From Condylostoma magnum (Eukaryota; Ciliophora; Heterotrichea; Heterotrichida; Condylostomatidae): a stretch of 64,000 bases of DNA. Position 1 is the first letter of the stretch. Every line of letters begins with the position of its first letter. A model generated the notes under the pieces. The model saw nothing but the letters and a program-made list of their open reading frames with translations. It ran no database searches and had not been told where the DNA came from. A program made the position numbers and the translations under genes. The DNA lies in the NCBI GenBank assembly GCA_920105805.1, contig CAKKTI010000056.1, positions 1 to 64,000 of the forward strand, read 5' to 3'. Of the stretch, positions 14,444 to 27,077 are shown piece after piece.

Positions 14444-16033
14444 TCATTTTATCTCTACCTTAATAACACTAATGACTTCATTAAGTTGACCAACACTTAG
14501 TCTTTATTCTTCAGGAACATCCTTTGGCTAGATTTCCTTCAATAAATTATCGATCTCAAGACCCTTGAAATACTCTTTTACCTCTTACCTATAATTATTA
14601 TCTTTATCAATATATAAGGATCTTAGATTGCAAAGATAATCAAATCTATTATCAGGATCTGTTATCTTATTACCAATTTCTATCATTTTCTATATAATAG
14701 CCGCTTCCTTATACTTATAAACTCTTTTAAATATCTTATCAACTTCACAAATATTCGAAATAATACCCGATATACAGACTAACATTCCTTCTTTTTCATA
14801 GTCAAGCAGTTATAATAATATGGATATTATATACTTAGTAGCTAATGGTGATAAAAAGTTAAAATCTTAATACGCTGTAACATATGACAAAGCAATAGCA
14901 GCAATTTCTACATGATCTTTCTTATCACTTTATAAAAAGTTGACTAATTTCAGTACATATTCCCACTCTTCAAATGTCTGAATAAGCGAATCTAAATTTA
15001 AACAATCTGGAAATTGCATCTAAGACAATTTTTCAGTAATATAAACAACTGCTAACGCTCCTCTAGTTGTAGGCACCTCAGCCCACGTATTATTAAGATA
15101 TTATGCCTAGATTCTACTTGGATTATTTATATCGTGAATGATTTCATTAATAGATTTTTACTTCATTTCATTCATTATCGAGCTAATTGATGAAACTGAC
15201 GATTGAGATTATGAGTTCCTTACTCCAGATATAAGTTGACTTATTTTAGTTTAAATCAACCAAATTTCATTGTGATAAATTTCGAAATTTTCTGATTACT
15301 TTTAAAGTTCAAAGTTATCATCAAATATATCGAAAATCTTGTGAAGTCTATGGTGTTGCATTAATTCAATGTTTTACTGAATTACTTAGCCTTCATCATC
15401 AGCTATAAATTCTAGAATATTCCTTAGACTAGATTTTAGAACTCTTGGTATGCTTATATAGATTATTGAAGTCATCATTCATTTGATAATAGAAGCGTCG
15501 TTGAATTCATTTAGAATTTAAGTTCTTTGGGCATTTCGACTATACAGATATTTAAGGGATTTAAATATATAGAGTAGTACAACTTGATTATTTATTGTAT
15601 TTGCATTTTATATTCTTTATAAATACTTATTACTTAGCAACCAATACGGCTTTTTTAGCTTAGAGATTTATGCTAAGCAATAACTACTCCATAAAGCTGT
15701 ATTTCCTTCTTATATAACTAGATTGCTAATAAGTTAATTGATAATTATAGCAATTATTTCATCCTCTAGATCCAGCTTATTTTATTTAATTTTACTTATT
15801 ATTTCTAAGCATTCTAAAGATGCAATCGTATTTGGATCTTCTATCCAAAATTCTTACTTATTCTAAAAGCTATAGGACTGATAATTTTGTAATCTGGCTA
15901 CAATTTGATTAGAAGACTGAGGTTATTAACTATCCTATGCTCTTTTACGTTTTGGTGCCTAGGTGAATCTCTTCTGCTATCTTCCCTCATTTTCATCTAA
16001 GCTTATAACCCTACCAGCACAACATTATCCCAT
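14444..16033 (-). CDS. Armadillo/HEAT-like helical repeat protein, acylated N-terminus
   Basis: About 529 residues, almost entirely predicted alpha-helical with hydrophobic repeats resembling ARM/HEAT solenoids (importin-like in feel, but no signature lets me name it). It starts MGQCCAGRV, another Gly2/Cys4/Cys5 lipidation signal, followed by a basic segment with KRKRAQ. The middle has a Ser/Gln-rich linker (SQSQSSVSSISS). The end is uncertain: in-frame TAA lies at 14504-14506 (after QPKDVPEE) and TGA at 14444-14446; the latter leaves only 8 nt to the stop of the opposing START gene. No catalytic motif is visible; a scaffold role is a guess. Confidence 0.6.
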
Positions 16034-16166
16034 CTTAATTTGATTTTAATCGTGTGTCTCCTGTACATTTTACCTTTCAGAATAAACGTTAATAAGCTCT
16101 GACAACTAATACCTTACCCCAACTACTATAAAAAAGGTACTATGAATTATCCTATATTCTTACTAA

Positions 16167-18182
16167 CTAAAGAGGCTCGGCATACAGCTCATCAATTAAA
16201 TCCTTAAAATGATTTCTTGCATTATGTCTGTTTACCTTGAAAGTTGGCGTCATTACTCCACTTTCCACACTAAAAGGTTCTAGAACTACTTTTACCTTTC
16301 TTATAAGTTCGAAGGGTAAAAGACCGTTTTCTCTTGCAATTTCAGCAAAACTATCTAAGATTACTTGTTTAAATTCAGGAGTTTCAATTGCAGCTTCTAC
16401 AGTTGACTCTGGGCTGTTTTCTTTTAGCCACTTTTCTAATAAAGGCCGCTCAGCTACTACTACAGCTACCAGATAATGTTAGAAGGAGTTTCCGTCAATG
16501 AACAACATTGCAGCATAAGGTGATCTTTAGTACATATTCTCTAGTCTTTCCGGAGCAACGTATTCACCCTGGGCTAGTTTGAAAATATGCTTCTTTCTAT
16601 CAATAATTCTTAGAGCCATATTAGGTAGCAATTGCCCAACATCCCCACTATGCACCCATCCATCCTAATCAATAGTCTCAGCAGTTTTTTCTGGATCTTT
16701 ATAGTACCTATGAAACTGCGAGGGTGCTCTGAAGCAAATTTCTCCTCTAGGACAGTTCCTTCCCTCACTATCAACATCAGTTGCAAAGTAATTCATCTCT
16801 GGTATCTCCTCTAGCCTGATTTCCATACATGGAGCTGGACTTCCCACATACCCAGCATCAGAGTCCTCATATCTCGTAGCAGTAGCACATGCGGATACTT
16901 CAGTCTGCCCGTATCCTTCCACGATATTACATTAGAAGTAGATTTTAAGTAATAGCAAAGTCTCCCTTTTAATAGGGGCTGCACCTGTTACAATTATCCT
17001 CATATTACCCCCTAACATCTACTTGCATCCTTTAAAAAACATTTCATCATATTGAGGATGAGTATATATTCCCTTCTTCAAATTCTCTAGTTTCTCAGCC
17101 TTTGCTTGCTCGTACACCACTTACTGCTCTTAAGGTAATAAGGCAAATTTGCTTGTTATAGCATCATACAGCCTGTTCAATACTCTAGGTACTCCTACAA
17201 AAGCAGTTGGTTTAGCTATGGCTATATCTTCCATTAATTTCAGCATGTCTCCTCTAAAGAATGCAATAGCACTTCCATAGTACGCAAAGCAAACAGACAT
17301 CATTCTCTCGTAAATATGCGGTAGAGGTAGGTAAGACAAGCATACATCCTAATCATTCAGCTGCATAGCTGTCTGGATTCCGGATACCACTGCAGCAAAC
17401 ATTCCATGAGTTATAACAGCTCCCTTAGGCAACCCTGTAGTTCCACTGGTATAACACAAAGTAAAAGGAGTTCCCTCATTTACTGGTACTAGCGGCTGTA
17501 ATTCACTTCTTCCTTCTTCAATGATTTGTTCAAATGAGAATAAATTAACACCTAAGCTTGAGGCCTTGGCTCTTAGTTCATCTGAAATTTCACCTAAGGC
17601 TACAATTACGTTTCTTATGTTAGTTGACTCTCTGTCTTACTCTACCAGCTGTAGAATTTTTAAAGCATTACTGTCTGAGGCTATCATCGTAGATATTTAA
17701 GTCTGACTTAGAATGTAACTCATGGCTTCTGATCCCAGAGCGTCGTAGAATGCAACAGAGCAGTAGGAGTAAGTACTATTGGCAATATCCGCCACAATCC
17801 AGTTTTCACAGTTTCTCAGGTAAATACCAATCAGCTTATAGTCAAGTCCATCGTCCTGGTCCTAGTATAGAAGATCTAGTTTGCTCAGTCCTGATCCAAA
17901 GGCATATGCTCTCTCACTAGCTGCGGCGTAGGTAATATACTCGTAGTGGTCTTCTACCAAAGTGCCTAGATGGTTCTTGTCTGCCCACTTCTCCTTTGCA
18001 ATCTCATAGATTTACTGGACTGTTGTAACTCCGGGCTCAGGACCATTTGCTAATCCTTCAGAATTATAAGAGAAATTCTAAGGAGGATCCTTGTATCGGA
18101 AAGCACGAGTGCTACCGGGAATTTCAGGTCCTACAAATTCTGAATAAACAAGATTGGCTATATAGCTCTCAAGCTCCGTCAT
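16167..18182 (-). CDS. Long-chain acyl-CoA synthetase (AMP-forming)
   Basis: 671 residues, normal for ACSL enzymes, which activate fatty acids with ATP and CoA. The AMP-binding P-loop reads [13 protein letters not shown], followed by the linker [11 protein letters not shown], the A5 motif GYGQTEVSA, the fatty-acid signature region around [10 protein letters not shown] and the C-terminal lysine motif [12 protein letters not shown]. The protein ends [11 protein letters not shown] then TAG, which is exactly where eukaryotic ACSLs end, so this TAG is a real stop although TAG/TAA occur as Gln within the gene. Start [11 protein letters not shown] is the first Met before the conserved N-terminal region. 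No signal peptide is seen; ER or peroxisomal surface attachment is usual for the family. Confidence 0.93.
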
Positions 18183-18289
18183 TTTTATAAGGCTCACAGT
18201 TAATGCCTTAAAACTACTTAAAATTGATGGTTAACAATGAATAAGAAGCTTATATATAAAAGGACGTGATAATTTAGAAAAAAATTAAA

Positions 18290-20365
18290 CTATTTCCAAT
18301 AGAAATTCTTGACATCATTTTCTCCAAATTTTCGACTGCAGGCTGGACACTTCCTATTACGTGTATCGATATTTGCGCCTATACAAACTTCGCAAAAGGC
18401 ATGAAGGCATTTAATTATAACCTTGTTCTTTAGTCTATGAGAGCATACACTACATCTTATCATAGCTCGCATTTGCTATACTTCTTAGTTTAATATTTCA
18501 TCTGCGGATTTTAGGTTATCAGTGTTTATTTGTTCCTGAAACTTTTTCTGTTATTCGACTATTTAATCCTCGAGTTCTGTTATTTGGTAATTTAAGTTTG
18601 TTATTTCTTATGATTAGTTCAGATATTCTGACTCAGCTTTTTTTAGGGACAAGGTTTGCATTTCTACCAGATTTTTAAACTTCTTTATTTAAGCTGCGGG
18701 CTCATTAAAAGCTTTTTCTATGCTGCTTATTTCATCTTCTAATTTGATTAACTTCATTTCTAGTTCTTTGTTTTAGCCTTTTAGTTTTTATATCACATTT
18801 GTTTATTCTGTTATTACTTTATTCTATTCTTCTTGTACTTTATCCTTTTCAGATAAGTTTTGTTTTAAATTTTGCAAATTTTACTCGAAAACTGAGCTTT
18901 TTTGTGTTTCCCTGACTTTTTCATTCATTAGATGAGTATAGTTTTCTTCCATTTGGTTAGATTATTGAGTCATTGTGGTTAATTTACTCATTGCATTTTT
19001 ATAAGAGCCTTCAAGAGTCATTAATTCTTCTTCTAAAATGCTTTGGGTTTACTGCTCATTCAATACGTCTTCCTATAGCCTTTAAATCTATTCCTGTCAT
19101 CTTTAGTCAGAGTTACCTTGCTAAGCGTTTATGCTAAGAACTTCTGCTTCTAGTTAAGCTATTCTTTCACTGTATATTTTGTTTTTTTACTTTACTTTTT
19201 CAAGTTTCTGCTCCTTGTTCTCTATATCCTGCTGGTATAGGGACACAGCTGTGTTTAACTGATAAATCTGCTTTTAATGACTTTCCTCTTTATTGATATA
19301 CTCATCTAACTTTTCCTTGTTTCTATTTTTTTCTATCTTTAACTATCCACACTTACTTTTCAAATCTTCCACTTTTCTTTAACACTACTCCTTTAAATCA
19401 TTTTCACTTTCTTTACATTGTTATTTGATTCTATTCATTTTACTCCTTTCGTCCTGTACGTCCTTTTCCAAATCCTTATTTCTTTTTTTAATCGTCTTCA
19501 ACTAATCAAAAATCCCCTTGGCTTCTATAACCAACCGCTTAAAGGCCTAGGTCCTTGCAAATCTTTCCTCGGATGTGCTTAATTCGTGCTTTAATTGCTT
19601 AGATTTCTTAGCTTCCTTTTCCAATAATCTTTTATAATTTTCCTTTTCTCTTATAAGCTTAGCAATTTCGTAATTCAAAGCTCCTTAATCCGTGATTTAA
19701 TTGCCAGAATCAACATCAAATTTATTAGTATTTGACCTCTTTATAGCCTTTAGCCTTGTGTGCATTGCAGCCTTTTCAGCCTTTGCATCTTCCAAAGCTT
19801 CACTTAAAATGCGATTTTGGTTATCAAGATTATCAAGCTTTTATTACAACATCAAATTTTCACTTTAAACCGACGACTCTTTGAAATCAATCTGATTAAA
19901 ATTTACATGAGACAATAAGTTTTCCTCCCCTTCCTCAATTTCTTCGTTATTATCTAAGAAATTGACTACTTTTTTAAAGGAAGATTTGATAATAAGACTT
20001 ACCTCCCCACATGCAGACTCAAAAGAAGAATATCGACTGAAAATTTTATTTAGTGATTAAACCTCTGGCTCATTTTCATCCTTTAAGGAAGAAGCCATGG
20101 ACTAAAGATCATTTGCTAACTTAGTAGAACTTACCAATTACCATGCTGCTTTTAGACCTCCAAGCTCAGAGGCTAAATTTGAGTTTTATTAATTAAGACT
20201 TACGACTTATTAGTTAAATTATTAAATTTCCTGGTTTTTATCCTTTAAAGCTGCTGCTAGAAAGCGGTTTTATTGTCTGACCTAAGATTCTGAATTCGGA
20301 AGAATAGAATCCTCACCGTCTTCTAATTTTTAACGCTTTATAGGCATGCCGCTTTCTTCTGACAT
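18290..20365 (-). CDS. BRE1: BRE1-type E3 ubiquitin ligase (histone H2B)
   Basis: 691 residues: a short basic N-terminus (MPIKRQKLED, as in RNF20/40), a coiled coil over most of the length, and a C-terminal RING (about residues 635-690) CSVCSHRLKNKVIIKCLHAF...C..C...RKCPACSRKFGENDV ending FYWK. The RKCP-C-x-x-x-F-G-x-x-D-V ending is specific to BRE1, the ligase that monoubiquitinates H2B during transcription. TAG follows FYWK directly, at the family's normal C-terminus, so it acts as stop. It starts 16 nt after the stop of the upstream gene on the same strand. A KMT2 methyltransferase, acting downstream of H2B ubiquitin in yeast and animals, lies 30 kb away. Confidence 0.9.
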
Positions 20366-20381
20366 ATTTTAATAAAATTAC

Positions 20382-22322
20382 TTATGTTTCTGGGGTTTTA
20401 TTAGTCTCTACTATATATTTCTCTAGTACGTTGGAAATTGAAGCCCTGTATTCTTGTGTAAGTCTTGACTAGTAGCTAAGTTTTGTATTGAATTCACTCT
20501 TTTTCTCGTTTCAGAATTTATTGAACTCGTGGATTCTCTTTTCACAGATTTTTAATTCTGTTTTTAACTCTGAATTTGTTTTACAGGCTGATTACAGTTC
20601 TAGTTGTTTGGAGTTTAAGAGTTGTTTTAAGGTTTTGTTTTTAGTGGCGTATTATTGGAATTGTTTGTTTTCGTTTATTAGCTCAAGAACTTGTTTTGAC
20701 TTTTTATCTAAGGACTAGATATAGTTTTATAATTACTCTTCCTTTTCCTTTGCCTTTTATTTTTACTTTTAGTATTTTTGATGGAAGTGTTTGATTTAGT
20801 AGTGTTTCTGATTCAATTCGTTAGTTTTGTCTAAGCATTCTTAGTTCTAACTTTGTATAGTTTAGTTTAGTTCAGCTTGCTCTTATGTTAATTTTTAGAT
20901 TTATTATTCTTACTATTAACATTTCATATTCAGTTATCTTATTTGGGATTACATGAGTTATTCTTCTTCTTTTCATTTTTTACTAGTAGTTTCTACTTAT
21001 CTACTTAATTATCCCTTTACTGAAATAAGCTCATTAATCTTTGTAGAGTATTCTGATAATTTAGTCTGAAATCCTTCAACAGTGACTTAAAGACTATCTT
21101 AATAATAAGAAGGGATACTTTTTAATAACTTTTCAACAGTTGAACTAGATTTCTTCACTAATTACTTTTATAGTTAGTCAATCAAACATTTCTAGTCTAT
21201 AAATTTTGCATCATATTTGTTTAATTACTGACTGTACTTTTATATTAGATGTGTTTTCTAGAAAGACTCATTATTAGCAACAGCTAACTTCCTTTCCAGG
21301 TCTGTTATTTGGTTGTTAATCTTATTTGTATCAAACTTCTACTCTTAAATTTCCAATTATTTTTGTAGCTCCTTAATCTGTAATTGTCAATACTGATTTA
21401 TGATATCAATTTACTCAGAATCACTAATAATAAGATCAATATCTGTTTAAACCTCCATGTCATGTACTTCTTTTTTAACCTACTAAAATATTAGATCCTC
21501 ATCGTCAAAAAAATCATCTTACTCAGACTGGTTTGGCTCATTCTGCTAAGTGTCTTAAATAACCGTGTTTTCAATAGTAGAAATATTCTGTAAGTCTGAT
21601 AATTATGACTTTCTTCCTTTGGCAATTAATTAAGCCTACTTTAATTTTGCTTCTAATTCCCTCATTTACTTTTAATAGTATCTAGCTTTCAATTTAATTT
21701 CTCTATTAGCCTTTTTTAATTTAGTTGATTACTAAATATTTTCTTGTAAAATTTTAACATCTTTTTCATGCTATTTTTTCAAATTCTGGTAATCTTACTC
21801 TAAGTTTTTTGTTCTTTACAAATTTATTTACATGTTTCTTAGATTTGCTGATTGATTAGGCCCTGCAACGTCTTGTATTCTTTTCATTTCAAGTTACAGG
21901 TCAAAATTCTTAGATTCTAATTTACTTATTATTTAACTACTATTATCTTTGTAATATTATAGTTCAGACTTATATTCCTTCTTCTAATCTTTGATTCTAG
22001 CCAAAGCTAAGCTTAATTGATTATTTTTTTCTCTGAACTTATTTTAAGATTCTATTAATTCTAGAAAGTGCTGTTATAGCTACTGGAATTTACTATTTAA
22101 CTACTTATTCATAACAGATGCATTATCACATTCTCTCATTAATCTTTCAACTTAAAATGTTCTTTCTTTAATTATTTCAGTTTACCCTAATATAGATTTT
22201 TCTATTTCTTCTACTAATGCACTATTAGAAATTTATCTAAAGAAGAATTAATCAGTTTATAGCAATCTATTTTTATTTAAAGAGGGTAATTTACCTCTAA
22301 TCGTACTATTTGACCTTTTCAT
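20382..22322 (-). CDS. Long coiled-coil protein
   Basis: 646 residues, nearly continuous heptad repeats rich in Gln, Lys, Glu and Leu, with an acidic break (EQDDFFDDEDLIFQQ) in the middle and a basic N-terminus (MKRSNSTIRGKL). No domain can be named; centrosomal, basal-body or Golgi-tether proteins have this look, but so do many others. Many of the Gln codons are TAA/TAG. The TAA at 20382-20384 was taken as stop because coil character ends there (ETNKTPET) and the well-supported BRE1 start lies 16 nt on, in another frame. Start is the ATG 16 nt after the previous gene's stop. Confidence 0.7.
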
Positions 22323-22338
22323 TATTATGTAATATTAC

Positions 22339-24036
22339 TTAACTACCATTTGGGACTTCTGAGATTATGCGTATAGATGGCCTTGAAATCATATCTGCAA
22401 GATTATTCAGTAGATTTTTTGCTGCCAATTACGCTTTTGTTGCTTTAAAGGCTGAATTCTCTGTAGGATCATTTTTTTGTATACTTGTGGTATCAGTGTC
22501 ATTACTTCTTATATTCATCCTTTTCAGCTTTTGTACTTCTAGTAAATAAATTCGTATATCATTATTGAGCTCCTACTACTTTTTAGGACCCCTTTTTATT
22601 TCTACTTATTAACTCCTTTTATGTCACTCGTTCAAGGATATACACTCTTTAACTATTCTGAAGAATTTCATACTAATAGTATATCTTCTTTATAGTAGCT
22701 TGATTAGTCCTATTTCAGACATAGATTCCCCTAACTCTTTGAGCCTTTTAATCATTGATAACTTTATAAAACTTACAATAATCATTTCATTTATGCTTAA
22801 TTTGAGTCTATTACACTCAAAGCTAACCTTTTGTCTGAAGCTATGCACTAGAAACTATTCTTAATAAAAATTACACTTTGTTCCTGGCATACAAGATGGA
22901 AAGACTGAGTATTTTCATGATAGTAGAGTAATAAATAGCCATATGTCAAGTAAATCCTGTTAGTCATGTGACCCTAAATCTAGAGTTCTATACGCCGTTA
23001 CAATAGATAAGCACTCCCAAGGCATATTTTTAAGGCTTTTGGGGCTAATTTAAAACTTCTTAAAAGTAACAGACCTATTACCTAATATTACTCCTCTTAA
23101 ATCCTCAACAGGAATAACAGACTCCCTGGCAAAACAACTCCGAGATTTGTGTATTTTCCATATCAACGCATTTTTATCATTTGAATACCTCAAACGAATC
23201 TCTACTGAATTCAACTCAGTATAATTATACTTTCTTAACGTGTACCCAACACACATTCTTCCCATTATATCCTAAATCCTTAAATCTCTATTATACCCAT
23301 ACTACTTTCTCATAAACTTCATTCTATCGTAATAAAACGTCCAGATCAGCTTTTAAGGGTTTGGCTACCTTAGCACTAGATTCACTCCTACATTTGCGTT
23401 AAAAGCTTACTGCATAGATAAAAAATTATCCTAATCAGTTGTCTAAAAGCCTAGTGTTACATCTTCATCACCTTCAAACTAATTTTTGTCTATAAATGTA
23501 AAGCTACAGTCCTCATCCTAGAAGAATGCTTTAATATACAGGTTAGGTACTGAGTCTTATTTAATTTCGCAGTAACTTGAACTAAGGGATTCAATTTCAT
23601 AGCTATCTGCCTCAGCTCTGTTTAATTACCCTTAGTGAAGCGTTGTAGCAACTAACGATAAACTTAAATCAATGTTAGAACCTTCAGTATCTCCAATAGG
23701 AGCAATGAACTAATTATCCTCTAGTTCATTCGTTGATTAAATATTTCCTTAGGAACTACTAGCAGGACTATCCGGAATAACTTGATTTAGGATTTAATGA
23801 TTGCATTGTGAGTTATCCATTGATAAGTCAATTTCAGGAGTTTAACTAGAATAAATTTATCCGGCTTCTTCTTCCTTTATTTCAAATGGTTTTTTAGCAC
23901 TGCTGTTTATGTCAGTGAATGATTCGTGGGAAATCTCAGATGATAGCCAAGTTGACTTGGTTTTGCGACTGGGAGTCACGGAGTTGGTAAGCCGGCTGGA
24001 TTTGCGAGAGTATTTAATAATTTTTACTTTTTCCAT
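22339..24036 (-). CDS. PH-like domain protein with C-terminal coil
   Basis: 565 residues from MEKVKIIKYSRKS (an in-frame ATG at 24081 giving 15 more residues is possible). The first third is low-complexity and Ser-rich. Around residues 330-430 is a PH-like fold of the type in phospholipase C and plant-like kinases: strands VEIRLRYSNDKNALIWKI, VEDLRGVILGNRSVTF and CLSIVTAYRTLDL with a following LDIWLFITLL helix. This suggests phosphoinositide or protein binding at membranes. A coiled segment follows. The end is TAA at 22339-22341 after SEVPNGS, 16 nt before the next gene. No catalytic domain seen. Confidence 0.62.
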
Positions 24037-24089
24037 TTTAGTAATTTTAAGTTTTTGTATTATTATTGCATAAAGAAACATTTTATTAG

Positions 24090-25232
24090 CTAATCTTCCT
24101 CTAATTCTGCTATTCTTAACTTTAGTGCATCGAAATTGCTGAATCTTGTTGCTGTTTATGAAAAATTGAAGTATTTTTGTTAACTGCCTTTATACTTTGT
24201 GCATCACTAGATGTTTTACTATTCATTGTTTATCATGAGTATAGTTTAAGCAATTAGTTATTATTCTTCCTAGCTGCAGTATAGTTGCTGTATAATGTCT
24301 TGGTAAGCTCAGGCTAATTATGATTTACGATTTGATAAATAGGAGTAATCTTATTCCTCCTCGTCAATAGGGACAAAGAAGATTAAGTCGTGGACTAAAT
24401 AACGTTTTAATTCAACAAATACTTAACATGCCTGCAGGCTATTATAGTCTTCCTATATTTTTAATATATAGTTAACTCCTTTATACTCGAACTGCTGAGG
24501 CAAGGTTAGGAATTTCCTTCATACTTTTATACTTTCTATGATTAGAAGAGTTAAATGCCTGATTGTTAGCAGTCGTTTGGGTATTCTCTCTTGGAATGTT
24601 TTTAATCTTATTCCTTCTATAATCATATTCAGAATACTATTTATATACATCTCACGCTTATTTATATACTAAATTATCGTTCTATACACTTAATAGCATT
24701 CTTTAAGCATAAATCCATAATCCACTAAATAATTTAAGCAAGTGTCATCGTCACTTGCTTTAAGATCAATATAAGGCTATAGAATTTAATACTCTTATTT
24801 TGGAATTTGCATTTTAGAGAAGAAATACGAAATTCTTAGAATCACTCTAGATAGTAGTGATTTTTAACTTATTTTTAAAGCACTTTTCAGCTATGAAGAT
24901 TCGTTAAAAGAACTTTGAGTAGTAGAAGCAAATGATACAGCCTTTTATTATTTCTTTCTAATCGATATGCTTTTGATAGGCCTCTAAGCTAAAATAGTAC
25001 CTATAACAGACGAATATGTATCAAAGTATATAATGTCGGGTGTTTATAAACTTTTGCTTATACGAAAATCTATTTTATCATTCTTGCTCTCGCCTATGAA
25101 CTAATGCTTTTGTATTGGCCTCCTTCTTTAATTAGATAAACATCTATTATTTTGCAGATTATACCATTTCTAACTTTCTCTTATTTCACTTTAATTTCTT
25201 AACTTTACACAAGGAGAAAGTCTAAGTTTCAT
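24090..25232 (-). CDS. Unrecognised 380-residue protein
   Basis: A coherent frame from MKLRLSPCVKLRN to IAELEEDQ with good protein-like composition: a Ser/Thr/Gln-rich N-terminal half, then a helical region (LLTIRHLTLLIIESIKV) and an acidic, Gln-rich part (VPIDEEEQDYSYL). The neighbouring frames give worse composition. No domain recognised and no signal peptide or clear membrane helix. The chosen TAG 24090-24092 lies 8 or 53 nt before the next start, depending on which Met that gene uses. The 280 nt upstream separate it from a divergent DENN gene. Confidence 0.5.
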
Positions 25233-25512
25233 CAAGGCTGATATTTCAGGCTAGTCTCATTGTTTTGTGTAATAGTTATCTCATGTTTGTTTCCTTTAGA
25301 TTGATGTTTATAGTCTATTTTTACATCTTCTTGAATTGGTTATTCTGTGTGACATTTAATGTATTACTATTAGTAAACGTATAGAGTATATTGTGTAAAT
25401 AAATTTAGTTTTGATGTGTATAAAATTGACTTAGAATTACCCATTTAGTGTACATACTGGATTCTAAAATTACCTCAAAATCTTAGTAAATCATTTTATT
25501 GTAAAATAAAAC
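25233..25512. promoter_or_regulatory. Divergent intergenic region
   Basis: About 280 nt of AT-rich sequence between the start codons of a minus-strand unknown gene and the plus-strand DENN gene. It must carry both promoters. I see no RNA gene, repeat or recognisable element beyond general A/T tracts such as TAAAATAAAAC just before the DENN ATG. Confidence 0.4.
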
Positions 25513-27045
25513 ATGAAATTAATCGATTACTTTCTAGTAATAGGTCCTGACAACTAGTAACAAGCATGTAAATCCTATGCAGAAATTCTTTCTAGAGACA
25601 AAACAAATCTAGGAGAACCTTAAATTTTAGAAATTTATCCATACTCCACTGACGTTTACAGTCAAATTCCTCCAAAACTTCACTATTTTATGCTTCCTGC
25701 CACAGTTAAAGCATACCTAACTCCTTAAGACGAAGTAATTTCACATTTTGTCACTAATGGTAAGGGTGGAGATTTTCTGTATTGCAGTTTTTACCGATAC
25801 TATGAAAATCTAGACAAAAAGAATGGTTTATTTGTCCCTAAAGCCCTCTGTGTTATATCAAGCTATCCCTTATTTACAATATAAGAAATCTTTCTGAAGC
25901 ACCTCCAGTCAATAACAAGCCGAAACCCTAAATTCCGTTCATTCTAAGCTAATATGGCATACAGGCCTGACTACAGAGAGCTTTGCATATCATCCCTGCT
26001 ATACGCTCTACCCTCTCCAGGCCCTCACGATCTAATAGTAGAGCATTATCCTTCAAGAACTAAGAATTAAACTAGAATCCTTCCAACTCCCTTTTTTCGA
26101 TACAGAGAGGATGCTCCCTTCTCAATACCCAATTACTCCTTTAAACCTCTGTTAAATCTACTTCACCCTTAGAATATTATAGAGGTGATATGCTGCTTAC
26201 TACTAGAATACCGCGTTCTCATCATATCAAGTCAAGGTGAAATTTTAGCTACTGTTTGCTAATCTATTCTAAAATTGTTGTATCCTTTACAGTGGCCTCA
26301 TATATACGTTCCTTACTTGCCTAAGATTATGCAAGAGTATATCCACGCCCCGGTTCCCTTTTTAATGGGATCTGAAACAATGTAAACAGAGGAAGAGTTT
26401 GTTTTAGTAGATTTAGATAAGGGAAAGGTGCATATACCGTTCGACTTACCATCATTACCCGCTCCAGGATCATTTCACCTATTAAAAGATATAATTGGTA
26501 TACTATAAAATGCAAAAGAAAGCTTAGAAGAGGAGGATGTTATATGAGCAACTGCTTCACTACAGGTTCAATACACCTTTTTTAACTTTATAGTAGAACT
26601 ATACAGCGAATTACCCGGATGCATTAGATATGAGACTCCTGTATAAGAATTCATAAAACGATAAGATCCTTTTAACCAGCCTTTCTATAGATAAATGTGC
26701 TAGACTTAAATGTTTCATGTTATACTGGAAAACATGTAGCAAGACCCTAATTACTTTTTTATCTAAAGTATCTAAGATTAGAACACAAAAGGAAGATTTT
26801 TAATAAAATTGGAATAATCAGCCGAAGTAATGAGCAGTATAGCAAGATACAACGATCCTACAATTATTAGGCTCTTAAGCATTTTTGAGCTGATAAGTCC
26901 AGAGACCAGAAACAGTATAAGCTAAACTCCGATTCAAGCGAGATATGAAGGTGAAGTTTGTCCGATTAAAAGAAACTAAGAGTTCTAAACTGGAAGAAAC
27001 TGGGTACCATTGATTGCCGATAAGATGAATAATTATTATACATAA
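25513..27045 (+). CDS. DENN-domain protein (Rab GEF type)
   Basis: 510 residues with the tripartite DENN layout: uDENN (about 1-110, FLVIGPDNQ, LEIYP and CVISSYPLF), core cDENN (about 190-330, LLHPQNIIEVICCLLLEYRVL, ISSQGEILATVC, LYPLQWPHIYVPYLP) and dDENN (about 340-450). The motif W-P-H-x-Y-V-P-Y-L-P and the following FLMGS are diagnostic. DENN proteins exchange GDP for GTP on Rab GTPases in membrane traffic. The protein ends at tandem TAA TAA (27043-27048) after KMNNYYT. The CTD-type phosphatase gene starts about 30 nt downstream on the same strand. Confidence 0.88.
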
Positions 27046-27077
27046 TAATACATAAATTCAACATATTTATATCAGTA

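Noticed and set aside
24034-24081. Start of the PH-like gene at MFLYAIIIQ (24081)
   Set aside because: It would leave only 8 nt after the previous stop and adds a hydrophobic stretch atypical for the protein; MEKVKIIKYS at 24036 was preferred, without certainty.
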